The translations under genes were made by a program, and so were the position numbers. A stretch of DNA of 64,000 nt from Hepsetus odoe (lineage: Eukaryota; Chordata; Actinopteri; Characiformes; Hepsetidae): contig CM029378.1 in the NCBI GenBank assembly GCA_017165825.1, forward strand, positions 14,136,908 to 14,200,907, read 5' to 3'. Below, piece after piece: positions 12,841 through 24,126 of this stretch. The number at the start of each line of letters is the position of its first letter. Position 1 is the stretch's first letter. The notes beneath the pieces were generated by a model. That model saw only the letters and a program-made list of their open reading frames with translations. It did no database searches and had not been told where the DNA came from.

Positions 12841-13083
12841 ATCCATCCATCCATTATCTGCCGCTTATCCCAAACAGGGTCGCGGGGGAGTGCTGGTGTC
12901 CAACCCAGCGCACACAGGGCGAGGACGGGGGACGCACCCTGGACAAGTCGCCAGCCCATCACAGGGAGGAGCGGGACGGGGACAGCACCTTGCTCAAGGG
13001 TACCTCAGGGCAACCCACTGGGAAGGGGTTCGAACCCCCGATCCGCCGATCATGTGGCCTACCCACTAGGCCATACTGCCTTA
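12841..13083 (-). repeat. tRNA-derived SINE
   Basis: On the minus strand: A box TGGCCTAGTGGGTA, B box GGTTCGAACCCC, then the body, then the tail GGATAAGCGGCAGATAATGG with GGAT repeats (CCATCCATCC on plus). It is CpG-rich, unlike its AT-rich surroundings, which suggests a fairly young copy. Confidence 0.85.
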
Positions 13084-13793
13084 CTGAGTTAACAAAGTGA
13101 AGGACATAAATTACTGTTCTTCTACATTTTAACTCATTCTTAATGCAGTTGGGTAACTTTTTATAGTACACAGCAGGGAAAGGGTTAATCTGTTAATTGT
13201 TTAGGGATTTGGTGCTAATTTGAACACCCACATGTTTTTATCTGGCACCTCTGAATCTGGAAGTTTCTTCCTCGTTTCCATTGTATGTACTCAAGAATGA
13301 GTGTCTGTTTTATTGCATTTCACAGTGATTCATACCTGTAATAGTATCTGTCACTGAACGGTCAGTGCTAAAAACTAAAGGTAGACTGTCAAAGTGCAGC
13401 CTATTGCAGACACATAATAAACAAGGAAGCGAAGATCTTGGCCATGGTAAAAGTGGCTGATGTTTAAGCAATCTTTGCAATTTGTCTGCTGGAGTCTGCC
13501 ATTGCCTTCTCCAAGGCAGTGTCTACCCTTGATATATGCAAAGTGGAATGAATTACATCCATCTTGCAGCCAATACCTAGCCTAAGCCTGTGTAAGACAC
13601 TGACAGTGGAGTAGACTAGATACAATAAATAACACAAAAGAGACAGAGAGCCTTGAATAATTATGTCTGCTGTATAACTAGAGGGCAGCAGAGAACTAGA
13701 GAACAGCAGAGAATTGTTTGTGACTGACTGATCCATGAGGTTAAAATAATTCAAATGAAAACCTGTCTACTACACTTTGAATTTTTTTCCAAA
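13084..13793. other. Intergenic, no gene seen
   Basis: Nothing recognisable between the SINE and the Tc1-like element. Confidence 0.45.
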
Positions 13794-15340
13794 CACTGTT
13801 TGCACAGTTATTAGGCAAGTGAGTATTTTGCCCATTTCATCATTGTTATGTATATATTCCAACTCCAAGCTGTATAAACTTGAATGCTAATTGGATTTAA
13901 GCAGATCAGGTGATGTGTATTTTTATACTGAGGGAGGTTGTGGCTTAAGGAGATTCTCAAAAAAAAAACAAAAAAAAAACAGTGACCACTATAGCCACTA
14001 TTCTTTTCAGTAACATTTATAATCCTTCCATTCATGGAGTCTGTCAGTTTCTTCATCTGTTGACGATCAACTTTTTGTGCAGCAGCAACCACAGTCTCCC
14101 AGGTACTGTTCAGAGAGGTGGACTGTTTTCCTTCCCCATAAATCTCCTGTTTAAGAAGAGGCCACAAGTTCTCAATAGGGTTCAGGTCAGGTGAGGAAGC
14201 GGACCATGTCATTTTTCTGTCATCTTTAAGGTCTTTATTGTTGAGTTGATATCAACACCCTCTATCAAGGTGTGCATAATTATTAGGCAGCTTCTGTTTC
14301 TCCTCAACGAGAGAACTGACTCTGAAAAGTCAAACATTTTTAAAAGTCTTTCAGAGGCATGCAGCACACTTGAAATTGCTAAGATAACAGGGCGTGATCA
14401 CAGAAACATCAAACGGTTTGCTGCAAATAATCAACAGGGTCGCAAGAAACATGTTGAGAAAAAAGACGCATATTAATTGCCAAGGATTTGAGAAGAATCA
14501 AACATGAAGCTACCAGGAACCCATGATCCTCCAGTGCTGTCATATTCAAGAACTGCAACCTACTTGGAGTGTCCAGAACTACAAGGTGTTCAGTGCTCAG
14601 AGACATGGGCAGGGTTAGAAAGACTGAAGTAACAGGCATGCCAGATGCCAGCAAGGTGGAGGTGGGGTACTGGTATGGGAAGGTATTATTAAAGATGAGC
14701 CTGTTGGACTTTTTTGCATTAAAGATGGACTCAAAATCACCTCTCAAACCTACTGCCAGTATTTAGAGACACTTTTTTCAAGCAGTGGTTCAGGAAAAAG
14801 TCTGCATCTTTCAAGAAGACCATGATGTTTATGCACACATGCTTGGGAATTCTCCACTGCATGACTCACAAGTAAAGGCCTTAAAGATGAAAGAATAATG
14901 ATGTGGCGCCCTTCCTCACCTGATCTAAACCCTATTGAGTGCTGCTGCACAAAAAGTTGATCCTCAATAGATCAAGAAACTGACAAACTCCATGAATGGA
15001 AGGATTATGACTGTTATTGAAAAGAAGGGCTGGTCACTGATTTATTTGTTTGTTTGTTTATTTGTACATTTTGAGTTGTTTATCATTCTCACTTTAACAG
15101 ATTAAATGAACAAGTGAGAAACGTTTTGTTTTTCTTTTTATTGCATAATTCTGCACACTGATAGTTGCATAATAATTGTGCACACATATGTCTCTCCCTG
15201 AAAGTCCACACTTACAGTTCCTTTGTAAAACATTCAGGTTTCAGGGTTTTAATATTTTGGATTGACTGAAAGCTGTGGAATTGTTCCAGATTAAAATCAG
15301 TCCTCAAAATACTCATTTGCCTAAAAATTGTGTGTATGGT
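13794..15340 (+). mobile_element. Rearranged Tc1/mariner-like element with inverted insert
   Basis: Terminal inverted repeats: GCACAGTTATTAGGCAAGTG at the left (about 13802) and, reversed, CAAAATACTCATTTGCCTAA at the right (about 15306-15325). Plus-strand transposase fragments run from about 14300 to 15030: an HTH-like part with EIAKITGRDHRNIKRF, then a catalytic part. It carries deletions and frame breaks, so it is inactive. Between 13955 and 14243 sits a minus-strand piece of the same family's 3' coding part (SPDLNPIENLW), inserted so that the 5' region resumes at 14246. The left flank lacks a clear TA duplication. Same family as 22055-22780 and 43705-45083. Confidence 0.85.
13811..14212 (-). 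pseudogene. Transposase C-terminal fragment inside the inverted insert
   Basis: Minus-strand frame with SPDLNPIENLWPLLKQE, then a helical stretch ending KLTDSMNGR. This is the catalytic-end motif (the D/E region) of Tc1/mariner transposases. It has no catalytic core upstream and lies antisense to the rest of the element. Confidence 0.8.
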
Positions 15341-17736
15341 GTATGGTGCATATATACACCATACACACAATTAGTGTATGGTGCATATATTTAACATTAA
15401 AAAGTTGCCAGCAGATTTGAAACCTTTAGACCAGGTGTCGTTTTATCAAAGCTTAAGTTCACCTGGTAACATACTGCCATCAAGTGGACAAAATTACATA
15501 TCTTGTCCTCCTACAGAACAAGGTGCTAAATTCCAAGGTTTTTGCTCAAGATAAATTGTTTCAGTGAACTGGGTTGACCAGGACACACCAGGACTGCATA
15601 ATTGCAAACAAAAAAACATAAAATAATGCACTGAAATAATGTATTGAAATTTTTCATCACTTTTTACTATTGTGATTTAAAAACAGGCACAAGAATGTGT
15701 TGGTCTGTGTGGACATAAGCTCTAACTGCTCTACAGTAGCAGAGTAATATAAGCATGTTACTATCCTATCAGTAATTCAGTTGAAAGGCAGCTGTTGATT
15801 AAATCTTGGTAAATCCTGGGGATAAATAACAGATGTGGACAACAAAGCACTTACATATGTCACTGTGTTATAAGAGCTTTTGCTAAATGCATTCAATGTA
15901 AATGACCCATTTAAAATTTTCACATGAATCGTGTAATTATTACTAAAATTACAGTCAGAGCATCTGTCAGACAGCACTGTTTTAATGGGGGTTCCTGGTA
16001 ATTTCCATACAAGTCACACAAATGAACCTGCAATGGGCACCTAATATGAATAAATTAATAACTTGGGTAAATATGGCACCAAAATGGAAAGTATTTGAGC
16101 TAGCAAATACAGTATGATTCTCTGGAAAATGGATAAAGCTTGGGTCATGGGAACCTAAATGAGTGTTACTTCAGCACAACTCTTCATGGCAATGGTATAT
16201 CCTTATTGCAGTGGCCACCCATGGAAAAATAAAAGACCCTGCTTCACTGCAAAATTTGTTCTTTAATTCAATTATCTGCCATATTCAATACATCCATATT
16301 CTGCATCTGACTTCTTCTACAGTCTTCTCTCTACACTTGTCTTCCTTACACTGCATTTGAAGGATTACTTACTAGTTTTGGTTTTCTGAAAAGGGTAATG
16401 CCTAAAATTAGTCAGTCAATATTTAACACAATTTATAAAGAAATAGATAAATATATACCACAAGACAGTCCTTGATTAAAATTAGAGCACTTCTGACAGA
16501 AAGTCAGGACATAGACAGCATGCAAGCGTATTGTAGAGTCAAAAGATTACCAAAAAGAGTTTTTCACTAAGTGAACACTGGTGGTGTAGGTTCTGGGGAT
16601 GCAATGTGAGCACATGTGAATACTGGGAGGATGTGTATATGTTGTATTTATCAATTAATTACAGTCTTGATTTTAAGGGACCCAAGTGTGGTTCTAATCG
16701 TTCTTCACACAGGCCTATGTGGTTTGCATAAAATACATTTTAAAACACTGATTAGACTTATATTTCAGAGTTTGAGCATAGTGAGTGTTAAGTGAAGTGA
16801 TTTTAATGTGCTCGAGTATACTGAAAACAAAAATGACAATAATAAGTTTTATGAAACTCTTTCAGTTGTCTATAGCTGAAGTAAAAACTCTCACCATCAG
16901 TGGTCTTCCTAGACTCCACTGTGGTTCTGTAAATACACATACTTTTCAGAGTCTAAAACAGTTCTATGCTTGATTACTCATGCATTTTAACATGCTTCTC
17001 CTTTTTAACAAGAATAGCCCCTTCCACCCTTGCCCTTTTTACAATTAACAAAACCTTAGCAGATGAAAATCTATTTAAATTCTATTTAGGTTCTAAGATT
17101 TTCAGCCTTAAGGGTAACACCTGAACATACCACCTTTATCCACTTCCCTCTGTAACTTGATCTGAGGGAGGAAGCAAACCTACAGTAGCTCCTGTGTCCC
17201 TGTTTCCTAGATTCGATTCTATTCTATTCTATTTTACCCTCTGTTTTAATTCCTGGATTTTCATTTTTTTTTTTAAGTCATTACAACTTCAACACAAACT
17301 TCATACTTCATTGGAAAAGCTGTTTTCTTTGTAGTTGTTTTTTCTTTTAAATAAAATAAAAATAAGTTTTTTTATTCTACACAGTCATTAATAATTACTA
17401 ACTGCAAACATTCAAAGGCACTTGAGTAAATAAAACTCTATTCCTAACAGCCTCCTGACCATCTGTATCCTCCTTTTCAGTTTGTTGAAACAGTAAAATC
17501 TCAAGGGGCTTGATTTGCAAGCATGAGGGGAAATTCGTTTGGAGGCTTCAGATCCACAGACATTTTTTTTCCAAATTCACACAAATTCATTAACACTTGA
17601 TATCCAAAAATGTTTAATAGAATTCCAACTCCTATGTGCACTACTATGCATTATTGAGATTTACACACAATTCTGCTCAATTCAGTAATATAAATCAAAA
17701 AGTATGACATAATGAAACAAGTGGGGACCAGTTCCT
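15341..17736. other. Intergenic, short SINE/L2 tail only
   Basis: No gene seen. A short 3' tail fragment of a SINE/L2 repeat (AAGAGCTTTTGCTAAATGCA) lies at 15868-15904. An ATTCT microsatellite is at about 17214-17234. Confidence 0.5.
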
Positions 17737-18362
17737 CTATCGGGTCATGTTGTCATTCACAGAACTGTTCAATTCCTCAGTGATTCCATTATCTGAAATA
17801 GGAGAACAACAGTAAACAAACAGGCAGACAAATAAGGCTAAGGTATTATTTTTAATGAGAAAGTTCACGTCATGTGAAGAACAGATGAATTCACCATTGA
17901 TGCGGAGGTATGTGAGGAGGTCTATGAGTGGATAGAGATATGTTTCATCTGTAAGAGATCCTAATTGGGAAAAGATCAAAGAACAACCAGTTCTTATATT
18001 AGCTGAAAAAGGTTTTTAAATGTCTTGTTTGTTTTTTAATTGTACATTTTGCAGTATTTATTGTGTATCTATTTATTTAAGCTCTATATCATTAAAGGAT
18101 CTCTGAGCTCCATGTAATTAAATGGTCAATCAAGTTTTTTGATTAACAATTATAAAGACCTATGATAAGCATTACGATTTGCAAATTAAGAACATTTTTT
18201 ACTCTTGTGAAGTTTAAAGAAATGTAAGATTTAACAGTCATGACATGAAGGAACCACACTCACTGTATGAAGGCTGATGTGTAGGCTGGATGTAGCTCTC
18301 CTCCCATCTGTTCCGCTTCCCCACCCCACCTCCATGCCTTACAGTGAGTGTTCTCTGAGCAT
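17737..18362 (-). CDS. Candidate terminal exons of an unrecognised gene
   Basis: I do not recognise this gene. Three minus-strand blocks fit together as exons: 18362-18264 (99 nt), 17960-17895 (66 nt) and 17792-17737 (to a TAG stop). Each acceptor is a good pyrimidine-AG (CCACAG, CCCAATTAG, CTATTTCAG), donors are GTGAGT and GTGAAT, and all junctions are phase 1, so about 73 codons stay open. The predicted piece contains DLLTYLRI, which fits the ITIM pattern (L/V/I/S)xYxx(L/V/I), plus other tyrosines (ESYIQP, TYLYPLI). Phase-1 exons with tyrosine motifs are typical of cytoplasmic tails of Ig-type receptors. I found no Ig domain upstream and no sure membrane exon; chance is possible. Confidence 0.22.
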
Positions 18363-21300
18363 CTGTGGTGTAGTGTTGATTAGTTAAAAAAAAAAGATCA
18401 ACAGCCACTATCTAGACACTACAACCGATAACACTTCCTATGATCACATACACGGTCCTAGTAGGTATCCAGCACTGTTCAGCGTCCATCCTCTTTTCTC
18501 TGGAGCCTGAATGGGATATACACCAAGGTACACAAAAGTATGTAATATATATGCTCAAGAAAAATATTATGCAACATGCAGAATTTCTTCATTCAACTGA
18601 GGTTCTTAGTGAAAAAGGTTCAGGCTTAAGGTACCTTAAGGACCATGCCATGGGTCTTTGTGATTTGAGAAGAGAGGACCCACAGAGTAACACAAAGCAG
18701 TGAAAAGCTCAGCTGCATCTGCCAAAGAGAAAATATGGACATGAAAGCAGCAATGGATGAGGTATTCAGATCTTCCAAACCATTTAGTAGATTTTTACAG
18801 CATAATACCCAGACAACTATAGCGCAATCTCTAATGTCCAAGAGAAAAATTGGAAAGCATTTAGGAAGCAGATGGAACTGTATTCTCAGGAGCTCAATAC
18901 ATTCAATAATAGTTTTACAATGTTAATCTTTAAATGTTCAAAAAAAGCATTATTACCTGGAGTCATCTTAATACCAAGGCTATTTGAAGAATTACAATCA
19001 TAGTCGCATAGGCAACAAGCAAATATAACATATACATAAAGTGTATAAAGCTTCAGCAATGGAAATTGAAAAAGCAAAACGCAATTAGAATCATGCCTAC
19101 CTTTGTTGCGAGGACTCCAGTCATTATATATTTATTTTTATTACAGTAAAAAATCCTTGTTGTGAGATCAGTGAATCTGGACCTTTTATTATTCTCAGTG
19201 TCTCAGTAAATAGTAGTGCATGAGTAAATCTATGTGTGATGTGTTTGTGCTTTGGCTTGTATGAATCTGGGGGGAGTGAATGACTGCCTTTTATACAGCC
19301 AGGGACATGCATCATATTAACATAATGAAACTCTATTAGGATGAATTTCATTTATCATAATTGATGGTGTTATTACAGAGACAGGGGAGTGAGGGTTGAG
19401 GGGGAGTGATGTGTCAAAATTAATCACACACACAAATGTTTTCTCTCTCTCTCTTTCTCTCTCTCCCACTCACTCACTCACTCTCTCTCTCTCTCTGTCT
19501 CTCCCACACACGCGCACACACACGCACATCACACAGACGCATTCAAATACATATATACTCACAGTAGAAAGTGAAAGTTAGTTCAATCAGAAGAAAACAA
19601 AATGACAAAATTAAATCTATTTAAAAGATTTTCAAAATGTCCCTTTTTAGAGTGATGCCTGAGAACTTGGTTCCAAAAGAACCTTATAATGAACAAGTCA
19701 TTTTTTGTAAAAGTGATATAGGAGTTTGGTTAACTTTTTTAAAAACTTCCACACAATGCAACATATAAAGTAGACATTTTCTTTCAGAAGGAGACCAAGA
19801 ACATTTATTTTTGTGTGCATGAAGATACTTTGGATGGACGGATGCATGGATGGACACATTTAAACAATCTTATCCCAGTATCCACCAATTGCTAAATAAA
19901 ACAACCTGAAAGATATTTGCAGACATAAACATCATCAAACTCCATTATAAGTCAACATCCCTCACACTCGCAATGCGGAGATCCATTTCATTCCATGATG
20001 CTCTCTACTTTCTAATGGCTGTACCTTGCCCCAGGTGTAATTATTGTATCCACCGCCCCTACAATCCATTAACAGAGAGGCTCTAAAACATGCTACCTAA
20101 TTACTGACCGCTAATAATACACTGAGGTTCAGTGGGACCACAGGGAGCTTGCTCATGCTGTTCATTCGGGCCTTTTCTAGCACTATGAGTGACGTCTAGA
20201 ATCTCTGCCCCCATGGGAGGTTCGTTTTGACCTTTTATCAATTAACTTTTAACTTTGACCCTCATGTTCCATCATTTGCCTTTTTTCTGTTCATCTACTC
20301 TTACATGTTGTCTGTGTCACTAAGAGGTAATCATTTCCTGCTTGGTCTAAGAACACTTTGCTATCATTTACCTTGGTGCAAAATGAAAAGAAGAGCATGT
20401 CCACAAAATAAAATACATCTGTAAGGGTCTTTATCTAGGTACAGTGAACTCTTAATATATTGGAACATCAAGGCCAGTTCAATTGAATTTGAGATCCAAT
20501 GACGGATTTAAGAAGAGAGAAAATATTTTAAGATTAACATATCTAGAAATGTTACATTACAAAGAACATAGCACCTTTAGTGTCAGACAACAAAATCTTC
20601 AAGCAAGCAAAAGTACTGGAAAATGGGAAGCTGGTTTTTGATGTTACAGTATTTTAGGAGGGAAGTATATCCAGTTAGGTTGTTTGTTGATAGCACATAA
20701 TATCTATTTTCAGTTGAAGCTTTGGATTTCATTTGGAGTCATTTTGTAGAATGTGACATCATGAATAACCTACTATGGCAGGGGAGTATCACTGTTTACT
20801 GTTAAAAGAAGATGAGGGGAAAAGAAACGTAGCACCCATGTCACCAATGTGAAACATTCATCAGCAGTAAGATTTAGTAAACCATAATCAAAAACGAAGC
20901 CTAAAGTTTAGAACCCCATGAAGTCGTAGGGTTTTAGACTTGTTATAAGCAAGGGATGCAACCACATTTAATGTCATTTACTTATTTTCCTTTCAAATTC
21001 TTTTCCTCACTTGAAAAACTGGGTCATCAGATTCAAAAAAGTGGTATGGTCTTTGAAATAAAAGAAAATCTGATTTCTCATAATCTCGTATTCATCTTTT
21101 GATCTCAAAACCAATTGTGCTCAGTGCAGTAGTAAAACAAATGAATTGGCTTTGCTATTCCTATACTTTTGGAGGGGACGGTATAATTAAGGGCAAAATT
21201 TACAAGGAAAATTAAATGAATAGTCATGTGAAAGGATATGCATCATAAGTGTTACATCATCCTCATTAATGACACATGATGTCTGATAAGTAACGATACT

Positions 21301-21515
21301 GATGTTTGATGACAAACCATGATTTTCCATGTCATCACAAGGTGATGCGTGATGGCAAATGATGTTGCTGTTTGAGGACAATTGATATTTTTCCATATCT
21401 TTTTAACAAATATTTGCCACTGTCCACAAACCATCCATGACACATGACTTTTTTGCACACAGTGATAGCAGTGAAAAGGCTGCATGATCACCATCATAAT
21501 AGAGTCCTAATATTC
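18363..21515. other. Intergenic, simple repeats only
   Basis: No supported gene. A compound TC/CA microsatellite lies at 19440-19530. A possible further exon of the 17.7-18.4 kb candidate could end near 18954 on the minus strand (donor GTAATA), but I cannot fix its start. Confidence 0.4.
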
Positions 21516-21517
21516 AG

Positions 21518-21690
21518 ACAGAGGTGGCAAAATACACAAATCCTTTACTTAAGTACAGATGCTTGTATATAAAACAACTCTACTAAAAAGTAGGAGCACT
21601 GGTTCTACTCTTTTACTCAATAAAAAGCCAAGGGGTAAAAAAAAATGTACATTTTGAAGGACATTTCTCCCAGCTGTGCAAAGTTAACTG
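21518..21690 (+). repeat. hAT-like terminal fragment
   Basis: Starts CAGAGGTGGCAAAATACACA followed by a CCTTTACTTAAGTACAG stretch, a wording typical of the ends of non-autonomous hAT-type elements in fish. No matching right end found. Confidence 0.4.
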
Positions 21691-22054
21691 AACCTTATAA
21701 CTTATTAACATAAGTCAAAAACTATTTAACCACATTAACCCATTCTTCAATCCAATTTTCTATTTTCTCTTTATGTCTGTTGTGTTTGATATGCCTTGAT
21801 GGACTCATAAAATGTTTTTCTTTTCTGTGTGTTATTGTTCCATTCATTTAGGATGGATTTGCTCTTGGGAAGACACATAATGATGCAAAATATAAATAAT
21901 GAACAATTTCCCTCAAATGCATTAAAACTACAGCAGGTGGTCTACAAAAAGGAGTTTGAGAATATAAGGAGCAGAAAATACAAAATACAGTAAAGTACAG
22001 ATAGTTGAAAATGTTCACAATCTGTGCAGATGTGTTTGGAGAGTGTGGCTCAAC

Positions 22055-22780
22055 TCTGGCAGTAGGTTTGGGAGTTAATCTTGAGTCCATCATCAAAGGT
22101 CCAACTAATTAATCTTTAATAATACCAGCCCATACCAGTACCCCACCTCTACTTTGCTGTTGTCTGAGTGGAAATGGAGCTCTCTGCCCGTTACTGATCC
22201 AGCCATCTGGTCCGTCAAGAGTCACTTTCATCTCCATAAACTTTTGAACTTCTGAAAACTTTTCAGTCCATAAACTTTTGAAAAATCTGTTTAGAGAGAT
22301 TTCTTGAGCGAGTCTTGACGTTTCAGCTTATGTGTCTTGTTCAGTGGTGGTGGGGTTTTCTTCCTTACCCTGGATGTCTCTGAGCACTGAACACCTTGTA
22401 GTTCTGGACACTCCAGGTAGATTCAGTTCTGGAATATGACAGCACTGGAGGATCGTGGGTTCCTGGTAGCTTCATGTTTGATTCTTCTCAAATCCTTGGC
22501 AGTTAATTTGCATTTTTTTTCTCAACACATTCCTTGCGACCCTGTTGACTATTTTCAACTAACCTTTTGATGGATCTGTGATCACGCCCCAATATCTTAT
22601 CAATTTCAAGAGTGCTTCATACCTCTGAAAGACTTTTTACAAGCTTTGACTTTTCAGAGTCAGTTCTCTCTCTTTTTTGAGGAGGAAAAGAAGCTGCCTG
22701 ATAATTATGCACACCTTGATAGAGGGTGTTCATCTCCTGAGACCATATCCTCCCTCATTACACAAATACACCTCAGTCTA
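22055..22780 (-). mobile_element. Truncated Tc1/mariner-like element
   Basis: Minus-strand copy of the family at 43705-45083: it shares the transposase segments (for example RC of ACTCCAGGTAGATTCAGTTC and CCTTGATAGAGGGTG) but lacks both terminal inverted repeats. Contains stops and indels; inactive. Confidence 0.8.
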
Positions 22781-23320
22781 CACTAAGTGACACATCTTCT
22801 CATGAAGATAGTTTCAGATAATGGAACAACTGAAGAACAAGCAGCTTTCTCGTCAAACTCTCTCTTGTGAATGCTATCTCCATCTATCTGCAACTGAGGC
22901 CACTCTCTGAGATACTCTCTGACTACTTCATTCTCTGCTCTCTTGCATTTGTGCTTCAAGTAGTCATGTGATTTTTTCAGGCCTAAAAATCTGCTTATAG
23001 CCAAGTCTGCATTTTGGGTTTTCATAAAAAAAACATGATTTTAGTTACCCATATTACTACCCACCCCTGCAATCAGAAATAATCCGCAGGAAAACATGAC
23101 CATCAGTAAGGATTTTAGAAATAATTTTAGGATTTAATTTTAGGATTTTAGAGCTGGGGTTTTCATCTTTATTTTAATGCACTGGGCTTAAATGGGAAAC
23201 TGTCAACTACTTACCACTCAGTCTGTAAATGATAGGAAGTGATACATTATTTATACACGGTGAACTTCCCTTGAAACCAGTTCAGCTGACATGCTTTGCA
23301 TGAGGTCGGGAGGTCTGAAG
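22781..23320. other. Intergenic upstream of tetraspanin gene
   Basis: No exon supported. The open frame at 22783-23025 (minus) has no recognisable domain and borders the truncated transposon. Confidence 0.4.
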
Positions 23321-23324
23321 TCAC

Positions 23325-23426
23325 TATAAGATGCAGCATTTTCTACGAAGATTCTTTCACATGGTCTCCTAGGAGGTTATCGTATTTCACTCTGACGTGA
23401 TCATTTTTTGACTTTTGGCACAAAAG
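23325..23426 (+). promoter_or_regulatory. Probable promoter and 5' UTR exon of the tetraspanin gene
   Basis: TATAAG at 23325-23330 is followed at 23427 by a good splice donor (AAAAG/GTAAGC). The first coding exon begins after an acceptor (CATTGCAG) at 24124, so a non-coding first exon is needed; this is the best candidate. TGCTTTGCATGA just upstream resembles an octamer site (one mismatch), which would fit leukocyte expression. Confidence 0.4.
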
Positions 23427-24126
23427 GTAAGCTGGATATTAATTTAATTGTAAAGCTGTAAAGCCTACAGGGATGCTGAATTCAGGGATATATATTTTTA
23501 TTTATATTTTTTATATATTTTTAATTGTAGAGATTAGTTTGATATTTTTTTATACTCATATATAACCATAGGCTTCAATCTAAAGCAGCAATCCATTGCA
23601 ATTTAGCTGCCAAATGAAACAGAAGAGAGAAGAAAAATCTATTTAACAAGAGTGTCTGAAGGCTGTGCAAAGTCTGTAATCTAGTGTTTACATGTTTATC
23701 ATAGTCAAGTTATGATGATGTTGACCCATGTGAGGCTTGGGGCTTGGCTAGATAATGCTGTGACAGTGAAAGATGAACCTACTCTGTTTTCTTATCCCAG
23801 TAGAGCAATGTGAGATAGCTCCAGGTGAGGGACAGACTCCTTTTGTTCTATTGTTGGCTTTTTCCTTTCAGCCAAGAATGGGTGTGTGCCATTTAGCAGA
23901 TCTTCTTGCTAGTGCTACATCAGCCATGAACAAAGTCCCTTGAATGCAAATGAACAATGAACTTTGGAGAAGAGCAATGAACTGTGTCACCAGCGTGACC
24001 CTGAATTTAGCTTCCTGTTATTCTGAAACATTTCAATTATTCATTTTTAAAACAAACAATCTGCATCACTGTGTACCATAGGACTGAGAAAGGCTGAAAA
24101 AAAATTACAATGTTTTCATTGCAGAA

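Noticed and set aside
18940..19070. Hydrophobic frame that could be a membrane exon for the 17.7-18.4 kb candidate
   Set aside because: The most hydrophobic frame hits a stop before the usable donor; the frame that fits the donor is only weakly hydrophobic, so I did not include it.
22783..23025. 80-codon minus-strand frame beside a transposon relic
   Set aside because: No domain, splice context or conservation evidence.
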